Origin: Ficedula albicollis | Taxonomy: Eukaryota; Chordata; Aves; Passeriformes; Muscicapidae | Assembly (NCBI RefSeq): GCF_000247815.1 | Contig: NC_021677.1 | Location: 6,626,922-6,690,921, forward strand | Length of the DNA stretch: 64,000 nucleotides | Direction: 5' to 3' | Part shown: positions 12,207 to 23,697 of the stretch, in pieces | Layout of the letters: each line of letters begins with the position of its first letter | Position numbering within the stretch: position 1 is the stretch's first letter | Position numbers and translations under genes: made by a program | Notes under the pieces: generated by a model | Seen by the model: only the letters and a program-made list of their open reading frames with translations | What the model was told of the DNA's origin: nothing | Database searches by the model: none

Positions 12207-13343
12207 TTTAACATGAGACATTCCAGACTTCTGCGATTTCTGGGCTGCACCAGGGAGGCAGCTCGCATGAAAAGCCCTTTCTAGGAAAGATGGAAACACA
12301 ACATTCTAAACAGATTAATTTGCAGTTTAAATGCAGTTTGATGATAATAAGATATCCTCCATAGGTCAAGTGAATTAATTAATTAAGTAATAACTCCCTA
12401 TTTGAAACCAGGATAAATTTCCAGGCTCAATCGAACCAGTCACCTTTGTCATGTCCTTTTTGCACTCTCAATTTCTGCCTTTCAAAGTCTTCAAACAAAG
12501 CTTTGATTAGTTTTCCACTTTATGCCCCTGGTGGTTTGCAAAAAACAAGGTCAGGAATATTATCAGTGGAGTTTGTATTCGGAGATTTGCACTTTGGCAG
12601 TGGGGAGAAGGGACTGAAAAATAACAAAACAAAGCAAAAAAAAACCTGAACAACCTGAAATAAAAAATGGAGAGTGATAATTATTTTCAAAGTCTCTTAT
12701 TTAGGCATGAAATAACTCCTGAGAGAAACTGCAGCTCCCTCATTTCTCCACATACTGGATGAAAACTTGGTGCTGGCAAGGATGACAAATCAGCCTGGTT
12801 TTTGGATGTCCTTTCCTTGTCCAAAGTTGAATTGCATCTACTTCTAAATGAAATTAATTCCTGCTTTTACACAAACAACTTATTTCTGTTCCTTTAGTGC
12901 ACTGTGGTGATCTGTTGTCAATCCCAAGAGATGTTAGAGAGCTATAAAAATTCTTTTAAGGTATGAAATGGAGAACTGGAAGGGGAAAAGGGTTAAAAAA
13001 TATCCATCAGTATTTCCCGTATGACACCACCATCTATTGAACATTGCTGGGGACGTCATCTCCTTTTTATTTTACATAAAAAACTCCTTTTTTCCTGTAA
13101 GTCTTGGGTAGCAAAGTGTCTTGTTCTTGCTCAGGAAACTGAGAAATAGGCAATAAATAGAACAATGGCATCATGTTGCTGATCTCACCTGGATATTTTG
13201 TTTTCCAAGCATCAGCTCCTGAGCCTATTGAAAATACTGGGTATTTGAAGTTGTCCTCACATTTGGAAATGATGCTTTAAACTGCACTTTATTTTTGTCT
13301 TAGGGTAATTTTCAGCTGATGTTTCAGGTTGTCGGAATCCTTC
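12207..13343. other. Intergenic sequence; nothing recognised
   Basis: AT-rich sequence with a short TTAATTAATTAATTAAG tract near 12373. No supported gene. Confidence 0.45.
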
Positions 13344-13562
13344 CGGTAGAGTTAGATGGGATAGTGGGAAGAAAGTCTTCCCTGAGAGGGTGGTGAGGCC
13401 ATGAAATGGATTTCCCAGAGAAGCTGTGCCTGCTCCATCCCTGGAAGTGTCCAAGGCCACGCTGGACAAGGCTTGGAGCAACCTGGGCTGGTGGAAGGGG
13501 TCTCTGCCCATGGAATGGGATGATTGATAAGGTCTCTTCCAGCCCAAACCATTCCATAATAC
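13344..13562 (+). mobile_element. CR1 fragment, 3' UTR region
   Basis: Matches the usual CR1 3' region in order: a GGGAAGAAAGTCTTCCCTGA-like start, GAGGGTGGTGAGGCC, CCATCCCTGGAAGTGTCCAA, GGCTTGGAGCAACCTGG, then GGTCTCTTCCAGCCCAAACC and the ATTCCATAATAC tail. About 220 bp, truncated at its 5' end. Confidence 0.85.
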
Positions 13563-13956
13563 AGATATTGTCAGAAAATCCCCTGGGGATAGTTTTAGGA
13601 TGTATTGAACAATTAAAGGCAACATTTCTGAGCTGTTATTGTTCTAATAAGACCTGCTGTTGCTGTTAATTTTTAAATTGTCATATCCTGACTTGGCAGT
13701 GGAGGATCCTGGGACCCCTCAGGGCTTGGCTGCCCCTTGCTTGGTGTGACAGCTCCCTGAAGGGTAAGATATTATTCTCTGACTTATTTTGTCCCTGGCT
13801 CTGTAAATCCTCTGCAGTGCAAAGCTCTGTAAACACAGGTGTTACATGGGAGAAGCCCTGGTGTAACTCTCCAGCTGGAGGTGGGAGCAGCTGGAAGTAT
13901 AAAAACTGTTTCAACTGGACCTGGGAGCAAAGAGGAGCAAAACCCCACTGTCAGGT

Positions 13957-14105
13957 GAGTTTAGATGGAATACTGGGAATAAATTCTTCCCTGGAAGGGT
14001 GGTGAGGTGCTGGCACAAATTTCCCAGAAGAATGTGACTGTCCCATCCATGCAAGTGTTTAAGGCCAGGCTGGATGGAGTGATCTTGGTGAGTCCTAGGG
14101 CAGCT
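13957..14105 (+). mobile_element. CR1 fragment, internal 3' UTR piece
   Basis: Contains TTCTTCCCTGGAAGGGTGGT and the CCATGCAAGTGTTTAAGGCC, GGCTGGATGGAGTGATCTTG order of CR1, more diverged than the copy at 13344. The terminal repeat is missing. Confidence 0.7.
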
Positions 14106-15363
14106 TGTTGGAAGCTCTGCTACTGCTTTGCCCAAAGATTTTATGGAATTTGGATGCCACAATGGAGATCCTCACCACAGGAGGACAAGGATGAACACTC
14201 CATTAGCTATTCCAAACCAACCACCTGCTTCTCAGCAGGAATAAAATATAACCCATGAGTTTTAATTGAATTTATTTCCATTCCAGGTGTCCGATCCATC
14301 ACACAAAGTAAAGTTGATTGGTTAATTAAGGAAAAGTGAGGCTGGACTCTAGTTAAACAAGAAATCTAAGACAATTCTTTGATGGCAGTACGTGGATTTT
14401 GCATCTGGGGGGGTATTCAGCCCCAAAAACATTTGCTTTTCCTTATTTTTAACACCTCTGGCTCTGCCTCTGACATCTCCATGTGGGTGATGAAAAGCAG
14501 CTCTAAATCCTCCTGAATAACTCCAGAAGAGCATCTCTGAAAAGAGATGTCTTGTTCTGGGGGTAAACTCAGCCCTTCAACCAAGGCTTATGCAATAATG
14601 AGGATTTCCAGGTTTGAATCCATTTGTCAGGAGCCAACAGTGCCTACTCTTGATTTACTCTCTGGTGTAAGTGTCAAGCCATGAATCTCCAAGAGAAAAA
14701 TCCATGTTTATTTATTCTATCTGTCATAGAGTGGGGTTTTAGGAGCTGCTGATCTCTCCCTGGTCAACAGCAGGATGGAACATGAATTTATTTATCTTTT
14801 GCCTGCAAATTAGGCATCACATCTAAAGCAAAGTGAGGTAAGAAAAATCCTGGCGCTTATTCCTACACCAGGAAAAATACACTAAGGGAAGTCCCATTTT
14901 CCAATTCTTTCACCTAGAAAATCTCTTCCTGGGACATGGGGAGCAGGTAATTATTTCTCAGGTGCTCAGGCTGGACAGGGAATGGTCAAAAGATGAGAAA
15001 TAGTTCCATTTTCCCTGCAATTAACAGGAAAATAATGGAATTCCACATGTAAGTGGACTGAGAAGAATTAGGAGAAAGCCTTGTAAACTTATTTAGGATT
15101 TGTTTTGGTATGGTATTTCCCTTCTTAATGCCTTAAATATGACCTTACTTCCAAATACGTTGGCTGAACAAGGATACTGGTGCCAGGAATTTGTAGTTTT
15201 TCTCTTTTGAGGAGGATTTATCTTTTATTGACAATGTTTTGTAACTGCTTGATAAAAATTGACATTCTTACCATCATAAATGGATTTACGTGCATTAAAC
15301 ACTTCAATCTAAAGACAGAAAGCAGCTGATCTGCACATATAAAATGTTCAGTCTGGCTGGAGA
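14106..15363. other. Intergenic sequence; nothing recognised
   Basis: About 1.25 kb of AT-rich DNA with no gene-like content on either strand, ending at the olfactory-receptor pseudogene. Confidence 0.5.
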
Positions 15364-16187
15364 AAATGAGACGTTGCATCTGAATTTATTCTCCTGGACT
15401 TCACTGCCCCGACAGACCTGCAGGTGATGATTTGTGTCTTGTTCCTTGCCCTCTACATGGTCACTCCCCTAGGAAATCTGGGAGTCATTGTGTTGATCTG
15501 GATCAATCCGCGCCTCTGCACCCCCAGGTACTTCTTCCTGAGCCACTTGTCCCTCCTGTGACTCCTCTACCATCATTCCCCGGAGCCTGAGCAGAAGGTG
15601 ATTTCCTTCATGAGATGCTCACCCAGCTCTTCTCCTTCGCCGCCAGGGCCACCACCGAGTGCCACGCGCTGGCCGCCATGTCCCACGACCGCTCTGTGGC
15701 CATCCGCAGGCCCCTGCTCCACTCCGCGCTCATGTCCCGGAGGATTTGCATGGGAATGTTGGGGGGCCTCCCTGGCTGAAGTGCTCAGCTCCACCCTCCA
15801 CACGGTTTCCATATTCCAGCACTTTTTGTGTACCAGGCCCTGCTGCTGGCCCAGTCCTGCTCCGGCACCTGCGCCAGCGAGGCCGTAGCAGCTCCTGGTG
15901 GCGTTCAGTGTGCTGGGCACCACGGTGTCACCCCGGTGTCCCACTCGTCCATCCTTGTTGCCATCCTGCGGATCCTCGGCAGACGGGCGGCTCAAGGCCT
16001 CCTCCACCCGCTGACTAGGGCAGCTCCATCCTCACGTACCTGCGCCCTGTCTCCAGCCACTCCCTGGAGCAGGACCAGTTCATCTCCCTGGTGTATCCCA
16101 TCACTGTCCCCATGCTGAGCCCATGTTGGAACCCAGAAGTTTTGAACTTTCTGACCCTGACCCCCAGGAGAGCACTGCTTTTGACTT
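15364..16187 (+). pseudogene. Olfactory receptor pseudogene (class II type)
   Basis: Remnant of a single-exon odorant G-protein-coupled receptor of normal length (about 270 codons). The N-terminal NET glycosylation site and the [15 protein letters not shown] block are split by a one-base deletion. TM1 ([20 protein letters not shown]) and the TM2 entry ([15 protein letters not shown]) are intact, followed by an in-frame TGA. After a further frameshift come QLFSFAARATTECHALAAMS and HDRSVAI, the equivalent of the family's MAYDRYVAIC. Near the C terminus LRPVSSHSLEQDQF and SLVYPITVPMLSP match TM6-TM7. At least three frameshifts and one early stop make it non-functional. An open frame on the opposite strand is a shadow. 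Confidence 0.88.
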
Positions 16188-16238
16188 GAGGCCTTGGAGA
16201 AGACTTCCAAATTTGAGTGATGGAGTTAAAGTCACAGG

Positions 16239-16673
16239 TGTGTAGTTAGAATAAAAGAGTGTAATTTCACATGGTGAAGGGTTTTGAATTTTGGGTTTTT
16301 AGAATATAGTAACAAATATGGGACAAGATGGAGGTTTTTGGGTGTTGTCTCCTTTCTTCTTTCTTCTTCTTCATGACTTCAGATAGTAGTTTTTGGTTAG
16401 ATAGTTAGTGTTGTACTTCAGGTCACAAAGGTTTGGTTATTCGGTCAAATGTATAAATAATATAGGTGTTAGTTCTTTATTGGACTGTTTAGCTTTAAAA
16501 GATAGCTAAATTCACCTCCATTTTGCTCACTTTTAACTGGTAGCTGGAAGTGTTGCAGAGCTCTCTGTACTTTGGATAAGATTTAATAAATAACCAAGTC
16601 AGAACACGAGAAAATTTGTCTCCTTCGTGTTTTTAATCCTGACTCTGAGTGAAGACAGAAGAAAATGAAGACA
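16239..16673 (+). mobile_element. Solo LTR-like element (endogenous retrovirus, ERVL-like)
   Basis: LTR architecture is visible: a TGTGTAG start, a TATAAATA box near 16452, an AATAAA signal at 16585-16590, and a downstream R/U5-like segment ending near AAGACA. There are no internal retroviral genes next to it, so it looks like a solo LTR. It begins about 50 bp after the olfactory-receptor remnant. The ERVL assignment is from general resemblance only; the ends are approximate and no target-site duplication was confirmed. Confidence 0.5.
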
Positions 16674-17588
16674 AGCCTCTAATTAGGTGGTGCAGTCACC
16701 CCATTTACAAGCCCATTTACCTACAGCCTCAGGAAGGCAGGTGTGAGGAACCCCTGAGGAAAGCAGAAATCCAGGATCCTCTCTGCCTGATCCATCCGTG
16801 GCTCCCGGTCAGTTGAGAGGAGAGGACAACCCCACTGTGCGGAGGAGCGTTAGATTTTGGACCCTCAGGATTCAGAGTTGGGACTCATTTCCAAGACATT
16901 GGTGCCATGATCTCCCTGCAGCAGCATGGTAGGGAAGGGATGAGACAGTCCTGGCATTGTCCGGGATGCATGAGTGCTTGGGGAACATGTCAGAGCAGAG
17001 CCTGAGTGGGAGATGAGGCACCATCCCCAGGGACACTCCCTGTGCTGCAGGAGACTCCAACACTTCAGGGGACTGCCCTGCCTTCCCTTGATTTTTCCCC
17101 TTGTTCTGGGGGGATGTCCATGTGGAAAGGGTTTATGGAAGCACCGAGCTGCTGGCCAGGGTGCTTGGACTCATTTTGTGATGGTGTCATTTTGGTCACC
17201 CCAATGTCTGTGGTGGGGGAGCAGGTGAGTGAGGGATGAGGAGGATCAGGCAGGGTCCCCCCAAAACCCAATGGAGGTTATAGCCCAAAAAATGCATGAA
17301 TAATCTTGAGCAATTTTTGTGTAAAATACCTAAAACTGCAAAGATTCCCATTTTCTATATATCAAGAAATAATATTAATTTATATGTAAATTTATTTTAA
17401 AATAACCCCCCATATCTGCTGTGTTATAGGCAGGATTTTAGACTGTAAGAAATTCTGAATATGGATCTGTAGGGTTTGAAAATACAATGTCTGTGTACAT
17501 AAATGAAACAACAAAGGGCTTGAAAAGGTAAGACAAGATGATCTGTATGAAGGACCTAGAAACAGCTCTGCGTATGCGGAGTTCTTTC
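16674..17588. other. Intergenic sequence; nothing recognised
   Basis: Moderately GC-rich to about 17270, then AT-rich. Short open frames occur on both strands near 16970-17240, but their content is not recognisable. Confidence 0.4.
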
Positions 17589-18164
17589 TGTCAGGAAAGT
17601 TAATCCACAAACACCAGAGGTTATGTCCAAAAAGGAGACATAGGAGCCTTTTTGCTTTATTTGAGTAAAGGGAGAGGTCATGGGACATCCCTCTGGGATC
17701 TCTCGAATTTTTGGAGGACGCAGGCTCCTTTTTATTCTAATTTCCGTTCCGCATTTCCCTCTCACATTCCCCATTGGCTGAGGTACTTGAGAGATACAGA
17801 ATTCCCGGAACGCCTGACACCTGAGATTCCCCTCTAATGTATAACCCTCCCTTTTAATTTTTAATTCTTATAGAATTAATAGTTTTCCCCATTGCTTCTT
17901 TCATCTTTCAATATCCAATTTCATTTATTAGCAAACCTACAGTTTGTTTGTAAAGGCAAATATCTTTTTCTATTCATCAATCAGTGGAATCTATCCCATT
18001 GTTTCTTTTCTCTCTCAATGTTGGTCTTATCTACCAGCAGATCCACTGCTCGTTTGTAAAGATAAATCTGACATTCCTTTCATTTCTCCCTCCTCCCTCT
18101 GGAACACCCGAAATCTGGGATCTGGGGTTGACTGATGCTGGGGGTTATTGACGCCCCTACAACA
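17589..18164 (-). mobile_element. Solo LTR-like element (endogenous retrovirus, ERVK-like)
   Basis: Read on the minus strand the element starts TGTTGTAGGGGCGTC at 18164, passes a polypurine-rich U3, and has AATAAA-type signals in AGAATAAAAAGGAGCC and AAATAAAGCAAAAAGG around 17655-17740, followed by a U5-like end at CTTTCCTGACA (17589). It has the length and signals of an LTR and no neighbouring viral genes. Boundaries, class and target-site duplication are unconfirmed. Confidence 0.5.
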
Positions 18165-19078
18165 CGCGCTGGCCGCTGCACTTCAGTGCTGCCTCCTTGT
18201 GGGTATACCCAGTACTGCAGCTCCGGGCTCTTCCCGCGCTTCCACCGGGAAAAATGAACATTTTGGGGTAAAATCTGAGTTAATGAGCGGGGGATAGAAT
18301 GGATGTTCTGAGGAAAAAGTGAGGCAAACAGTAATGGAGATGGGGAAAGTCCCAGGTGGGATAAAATGGGTTATAAAAACTATGAGTGGAATCAGAGCTG
18401 TTACAGCAGCTTTCCTTCTCAGTGCTCCCCAGGTGTTTTCCTTGTTTTCTGGATTTCAGTAGGGAACCCAGTTTGGGATGACATAGCTTTGGAGAGTTCT
18501 GAGTTTTCCTTAACTGTGCAGAGATATCAGGATCTGAAGGCAGTCCCGTTTCCCCGAGGAGGATGCCCTGGGGCATGTCCTTAGGTGGGATTTGGCTCCT
18601 GTGGAGCCTCCCAGGATGAGTCGTGGTGGGCTCGGGTCCTGCGCTGGTCCTTGCACCACCCTCATTCCCAGCTCCGGGAGCTCCCGAGGTCTCTCTCTGT
18701 ACCTGCCCAGCCAGGTCATACCCAATGGGCCCTCCAAATGTTTAATCTCTTGCTCCCATTGAAATTGAGGTCCTGTTTGGTGACTGATATTCCCCCAAAA
18801 TAGAATTGATTTCTCAAAAAAATGTGCAACAAAAGCAATTTTTTTGTCCTTTATTACTTAAATTTTCACTCCTGATCATTCCTTTCGATGCAGCAATAAT
18901 AAATGTCACAGAAGCAAAAATGGGAAAGGGCAATAAATTGAATGTGACTGAAAATGCAGATTTTTCATATTTGGGCAGGAGCTGGTCAGTGTTCACAACG
19001 TTCAGGCCACAGCAATAAAAGCCACAGGAAAACCCAGAAGCTGCTGAATTCAGTCCAGAGATATCTTCCACTATTCTA
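18165..19078. other. Intergenic sequence; nothing recognised
   Basis: About 0.9 kb of mixed composition, GC-rich at 18165-18250 and 18540-18720. No gene is supported. Confidence 0.4.
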
Positions 19079-19165
19079 GGCTGCTCCAAGCTCCAGCCAG
19101 CCTGGCCTTGGACACTTCCAGGGATGGGGCTGCCACAGCTTCTCTCGGTTTATGGGCACAGGAGG
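19079..19165 (-). mobile_element. CR1 fragment, minus strand
   Basis: Plus-strand text GGCTGCTCCAAGCTCCAGCC, CTGGCCTTGGACACTTCCAG, GGATGGGGCTGCCACAGCTT is the reverse complement of the CR1 3' region. Confidence 0.8.
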
Positions 19166-20530
19166 AAATGTCCAGCAGGAACTGAGACATTTCCTTTGCC
19201 CCAGCAGGGGTTTGGGAGGCAGAGGGTGTGGGAACAGGAGCTTTGCCCACGGCCTTGGAGGAGTCTCTGCTGTCCAAAAATGCAGCAGAGCAAAGGTTTG
19301 TGATTTAACATCCTGTGAAAAGGAGATGCCAAGCCAGGAACAGGAATGGGCTGTGGAGCAGGGATGGCGCCCAGCAGAGGGATGACTATCCAGAGGGTGA
19401 CACCAGTCCATCCCTGCTGTCAAAGTTTGGGATGAGCAGGCTGGTGACTGTCCCTGTGCTTGCTCAGGAGGACGAGGCAGCCAGGCGTGCTGAAGAGGAA
19501 GATGAGGATGTGTGGGAGGATGGAGACAGCGGCACAGAAGGCTGGGGAAGGCACAGGGCCAGGTGGGACACATTGCCTTCCAGGGAACTGTCACTCCCAG
19601 CTGGAGCCCCTGCACACACCTGGATCAATGCCACAGGCAGGAGAGCCTTGTCCCAGGCCAGGGTGTCATTGGAGGGGCATAAACTCCTTGGGAATTGCTT
19701 AAAGGTAGGACTAAACTTTGTTCTGCACTTCCCACCTGTTTGCCATCTGAGCCTAAGCGTTGGGTCTGGGCCATGCAGGAATTGAGCTGCTATGTTTTTT
19801 TCTTCATGCTTAGTCAACCTTGAGCTTCTGGGTATTTTTTTCTGTCTGATTTGTCATAGGCTGAGGTAAATTTTAACTAAAATCCCAGGAAACGGTTCCC
19901 TGAAATCAGGGTGAAAGAAGATTCCCATACATAGACACATTAATGCAGCACTTTATTAGGAATCCTGATGAGCCAGAGGATTTGAGCTGCCTTGGACTTG
20001 GAAAGAAGTCCCTGTTTTAGAAGCTTTCAGCAAACTACTGAAGCTCTCCTGAGATCCAGCCTGTCAGTAGCAGTTTCCCATCCACCCTGGGAAACTGGGC
20101 AGGGACCTCTGGATTAGGCACAGCTTTTTTTCCTGGAGCAGCACTTGGCAGTGTTAGGGATTAATCCCGAAGGAAGGGCTAAATCTGTGATCACTGCAGG
20201 GCCCCTTCCAGCACTGAATTCCCAGCTAAGGGGAGAGGAGCCTCTGAAATTGCCTCTTCCAGCACAGCAGCTGCTTTGTGCCAATACCTGGAACCTGGGA
20301 TTGATCCTGATTGTCCCACTCTGGATCCCTGAAGTGCTGGATTATGGAAAACAGCCAAGACAATGGATCAGATCAACCTCTCGTGTCACCCAGTGGTTTT
20401 GGGCAGTTGGTGTGTTTGGGGAGAGGAGCCACTGCTTCCCTTCCCATTGAGGTCTGGGAAAGGCAGCCCAGAGGATAAGCCTTGGGGATGAGCTGTGAGC
20501 TGGGAAGTGGCTCCGATCTGCCTGAAACTC
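19166..20530. other. Intergenic sequence; nothing recognised
   Basis: GC-rich 1.4-kb stretch. Long open frames appear on both strands (for example 19315-19785 and 19076-19615) but overlap one another, show no recognisable domain and match the low stop density of GC-rich DNA. Confidence 0.4.
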
Positions 20531-20612
20531 CTGGAATGGTCTGGGTTGGAAAGGACCTTACAGATCATCTGTTCCCACCCCCTACCATGGTCAGGGACAT
20601 CCTCCTGGGCTG
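20531..20612 (-). mobile_element. CR1 3'-end fragment, minus strand
   Basis: GGAATGGTCTGGGTTGGAAA, GGACCTTACAGATCATCTGT and CCATGGTCAGGGACATCC are the reverse complement of the CR1 tail. Confidence 0.75.
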
Positions 20613-20967
20613 TCCATGGAATTTGGTCTGTGCCAGGCTGGTAGAACAGGTGGGGTTTTCTCCCTGAGCCCAGTCCCAGGCAAGTCTGGGGTCTCCACGG
20701 GAAGAAGCCTGGGGCTGCATTTCCAGAGCTGAGAGGCTGCATGCCTGGAAATGTTTCCAGTCCTGCTATTTGTTTTTTTCCAAAACCAGGCATTACTCTT
20801 CTTCCCTGAGTGAGGTGGTTTCCTTGGGTTGTTGGGATTGCACACTGGGTGTTTAAGGGCTCTACTGTCTCTTCCTTCTGAATGGAAGAGTGAGGAAATG
20901 GAGATGTTTCCAACTGTCACAGAGATGTGGGAACAGCCCAGTTCCAGTGAGGAATGTGCCCAGCTCA

Positions 20968-21086
20968 TGGTGTGCACCCTGAGATAGTCTGTCCTCTTGT
21001 TTATTCCTTGGAGCCTGTTGGAGTGCTGGCCTAGATTTGGGAGGAGTCAGGTATCCTGGAACTGTGAGGTTTTTCCTGTCAGAACT
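20968..21086 (+). repeat. Left arm of a 119-bp inverted repeat
   Basis: Reverse complement of 22640-22758 over 119 bp with a single mismatch (GACAGACTATCTC against GACAGACCATCTC). It runs from TGGTGTGCACCCTGAGATAG to TTTTTCCTGTCAGAACT and lies about 14 bp before the minisatellite. Similarity continues weakly past the inner end (CCATGATG against CATCATG). I do not recognise the element. Confidence 0.93.
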
Positions 21087-21100
21087 CCATGATGGAAAGC

Positions 21101-21720
21101 TGAGGTGTCCCAGGGAATGCTGAGGTGTCCCAGGAAAAGCTGAGGTGTCCCAGGGAATGCTGAGGTGTCCCAGGAAAAGCTGAGGTGTCCCAGGGAATGC
21201 TGAGGTGTCCCAGGAAAAGCTGAGGTGTCCCAGGGAATGCTGAGGTGTCCCAGGAAAAGCTGAGGTGTCCCAGGGAATGCTGAGGTGTCCCAGGAAAAGC
21301 TGAGGTGTCCCAGGGAATGCTGAGGTGTCCCAGGAAAAGCTGAGGTGTCCCAGGGAATGCTGAGGTGTCCCAGGAAAAGCTGAGGTGTCCCAGGGAATGC
21401 TGAGGTGTCCCAGGAAAAGCTGAGGTGTCCCAGGGAATGCTGAGGTGTCCCAGGAAAAGCTGAGGTGTCCCAGGGAATGCTGAGGTGTCCCAGGAAAAGC
21501 TGAGGTGTCCCAGGGAATGCTGAGGTGTCCCAGGAAAAGCTGAGGTGTCCCAGGGAATGCTGAGGTGTCCCAGGAAAAGCTGAGGTGTCCCAGGGAATGC
21601 TGAGGTGTCCCAGGAAAAGCTGAGGTGTCCCAGGGAATGCTGAGGTGTCCCAGGAAAAGCTGAGGTGTCCCAGGGAATGCTGAGGTGTCCCAGGAAAAGC
21701 TGAGGTGTCCCAGGGAATGC
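21101..21720. repeat. Minisatellite, 31 units of 20 bp in strict 40-bp dimers
   Basis: Thirty-one 20-bp units alternate between TGAGGTGTCCCAGGGAATGC and TGAGGTGTCCCAGGAAAAGC. The array starts and ends with the first type and I see no other change in any unit. A partial unit (GATGGAAAGC) leads in and a diverged CGAGGCATTCCCTGCC follows. Because 40 is not a multiple of three and the unit lacks stops, all three minus-strand frames stay open for 220-306 codons; these are repeat artefacts rather than proteins. Confidence 0.98.
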
Positions 21721-21837
21721 CGAGGCATTCCCTGCCCGGGGCACTCGGCAGCACGTCCTTGATGTGGTGTAGAAAAGGAGAGTCCTGGGTTAGTGTGAGG
21801 ATGTTTCTGGAATGGAATTGGGATAGGTGCTGATCAT

Positions 21838-21890
21838 CCCATGGAATCACGGGGGGTTTGGCTTGGAAGGGACCACAAAGATCGTTTACA
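21838..21890 (-). mobile_element. Diverged CR1 3'-end fragment, minus strand
   Basis: CCATGGAATCACGGGGGGTT, TGGCTTGGAAGGGACCACAA and AGATCGTTTA resemble the reverse complement of a CR1 tail. How far it continues to the right is unclear. Confidence 0.6.
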
Positions 21891-22639
21891 GGCTGTTGTC
21901 TGATTCCAGAGCAAAGAACATCCCAAAGTGCCTCCTGACCCTCACGGGCAGCAGGAATGTCTTCCACAGCTCCTGTTTAGGAATGGCAATGGCTGTTGGG
22001 AGCTCCGGCAGCAGCACCTGGAGACCAGGTGAGAACAGAAATGGGATCATTCTGGCTGCTGCTGGAGGTGATTTTCCCTTTTCAAGATGCTTCTCTGATT
22101 TATGTCTTCACAAGAATTTTCTTGGGCACATTTCAGGGTAATTCCAACTACAAAACAGTTGAAAAACAGTGAACCTGGTCCATTTCTAGTAATTCCAAAC
22201 TTCTCCCACACCACCATTCTAGAGGAAACTTTGTAATAGTATAAAGAAGTGCATGGCCCCAGTTCCAGCTGGGAATGTCTTAGCTATCACCCTCCACCCC
22301 TCCTTCCTCCCCCTCACAACCCACCACAAGGACAGCTCAGATTGAATGATTGACTTACTGTGTTTCGAATTCCTTCTTTAAAAAGCAGCATTGGAATATC
22401 CAGAACTCCAGGAAGGTCCCTGGACAGGTCAGGGGCAGAAGCCATTTGTTGGAATATCCTCTCCTGGGAATATCCAGGACATCAGGAGGGTCCCTGGAAG
22501 CCATTGGTCAGGGGCAGAATCAGATGAACAATCTTGAACTGGTCTTCAGGGGATGCACCCACTGCATCCTGTGGCTGCAACAACTCCAAAGCTCTTCCTT
22601 CCCTTTGGGACAGCCAGGGAAAACATCCTCATCATGAGA
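21891..22639. other. Intergenic sequence; nothing recognised
   Basis: No gene seen. A short internal repetition at about 22390-22520 (GGAATATCC..CAGGA.. GGTCCCTGGA) occurs twice in direct orientation. Confidence 0.4.
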
Positions 22640-22758
22640 AGTTCTGACAGGAAAAACCTCACAGTTCCAGGATACCTGACTCCTCCCAAATCTAGGCCAG
22701 CACTCCAACAGGCTCCAAGGAATAAACAAGAGGACAGACCATCTCAGGGTGCACACCA
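22640..22758 (-). repeat. Right arm of a 119-bp inverted repeat
   Basis: Reverse complement of 20968-21086 with one mismatch. It starts AGTTCTGACAGGAAAAACC and ends AGGGTGCACACCA. No minisatellite flanks this copy; the neighbouring bases are AACATCCTCATCATGAGA. The arms are separated by about 1.55 kb. Confidence 0.93.
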
Positions 22759-23697
22759 CTACTTTTAACAGTAACAGCAAAAACAGGGAGAATTCACTCA
22801 CCTTTTCTTCTGTGCACTTCCTGGGCACAGCTCTTAAGAGCCTCACACTCCTTGCATTCCATGTCTGCTCCTTTTCCAAGACCTTTGGAACCAGTCTGGG
22901 GCAGCCAGTGGCAGTGCTGCTGGGTGGTCCCAGCCCCAATGAGGGCTGCAGCTGCAGATGTCCCTGCTGAGGGATGTGCCACTGTCATCAACGTGGTGGC
23001 ATACCACAGAGGATTCCAAACCACAGGCAGGTACAGGCTGTGTTGTGCAAAACCTGGGTTTAATTACAATCAGCCTACTAGAGAAGAAAAGCTGTCTTTG
23101 CCTAGTAAGGAACTGTTTCCTTAGGATTTGCCAGGAAAAGGAGCTGTGAGATCTGCAGGTAAATACAACACAGCTGTGCATCAGCTGCAGGAAGGTCTCT
23201 GTTCCAAACTCCCACAGCAAAAAGCCAGTAGAATATCAAGGTGATGCACCAGGACACTCAGGATCAGGATTGGGACACTCTATGGCAAAGGTTTGCCCTG
23301 GGCTTAAAGCCTCTGGAGTCTGACAGGCAGCAGACCAGAGTCATAGCAAGGCCCAGCTCCAGACTGGCACACAGTTTTTGCCAAGCTGCTGGAAATTCAG
23401 TGTTTGGCTGCTCAGCTGGCCCCTGAGGTCAAAGAGAAGATCACACAACCAGGTTTTGGTACAATAGTGCTGATTTCTGGCAACCTGAACACAAAACTTT
23501 CTACAAAAGCCAAGGGGCAGCTCTAGGACAGCAGGGAGACAGAGCAAGTCTGCAGTGATCAGCCAACCCCAAATACAAAGTGCATAAAAGCCCCCTCAAG
23601 CTCCAAAGGACCACCAGAACCAGCAGCTGCAGAGATCAAGGTGTGCTGCAGTGCTAAGGCAGAGTCACATTTCTGTCCTTTGGTGTCCAAACTCTTG
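22759..23697. other. Region beyond the NAT10 3' end; nothing recognised
   Basis: About 0.9 kb of moderately GC-rich sequence. From human gene order it should hold, or lie near, the 3' end of ABTB2 on the plus strand, but I cannot recognise any ABTB2 coding exon. Confidence 0.4.

Noticed and set aside
15573..16007. 144-codon minus-strand frame
   Set aside because: It is antisense to the olfactory-receptor pseudogene, whose order of motifs is clear on the plus strand.
19076..19785. Overlapping 156-179 codon frames on both strands
   Set aside because: The region is GC-rich and part is CR1; the frames mutually overlap and neither carries a domain or splice context.
20862..21967. Minus-strand open frames of 221-306 codons with repeated SFSWDTSAFPGTPQHSLGHL-type text
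   Set aside because: They are translations of the 40-bp minisatellite in its three stop-free frames; flanking codons show no gene.
22520..22939. 139-codon minus-strand frame that might be a gene between NAT10 and the minisatellite
   Set aside because: It runs across the right inverted-repeat arm, shows no recognisable domain, and has competing plus-strand frames.
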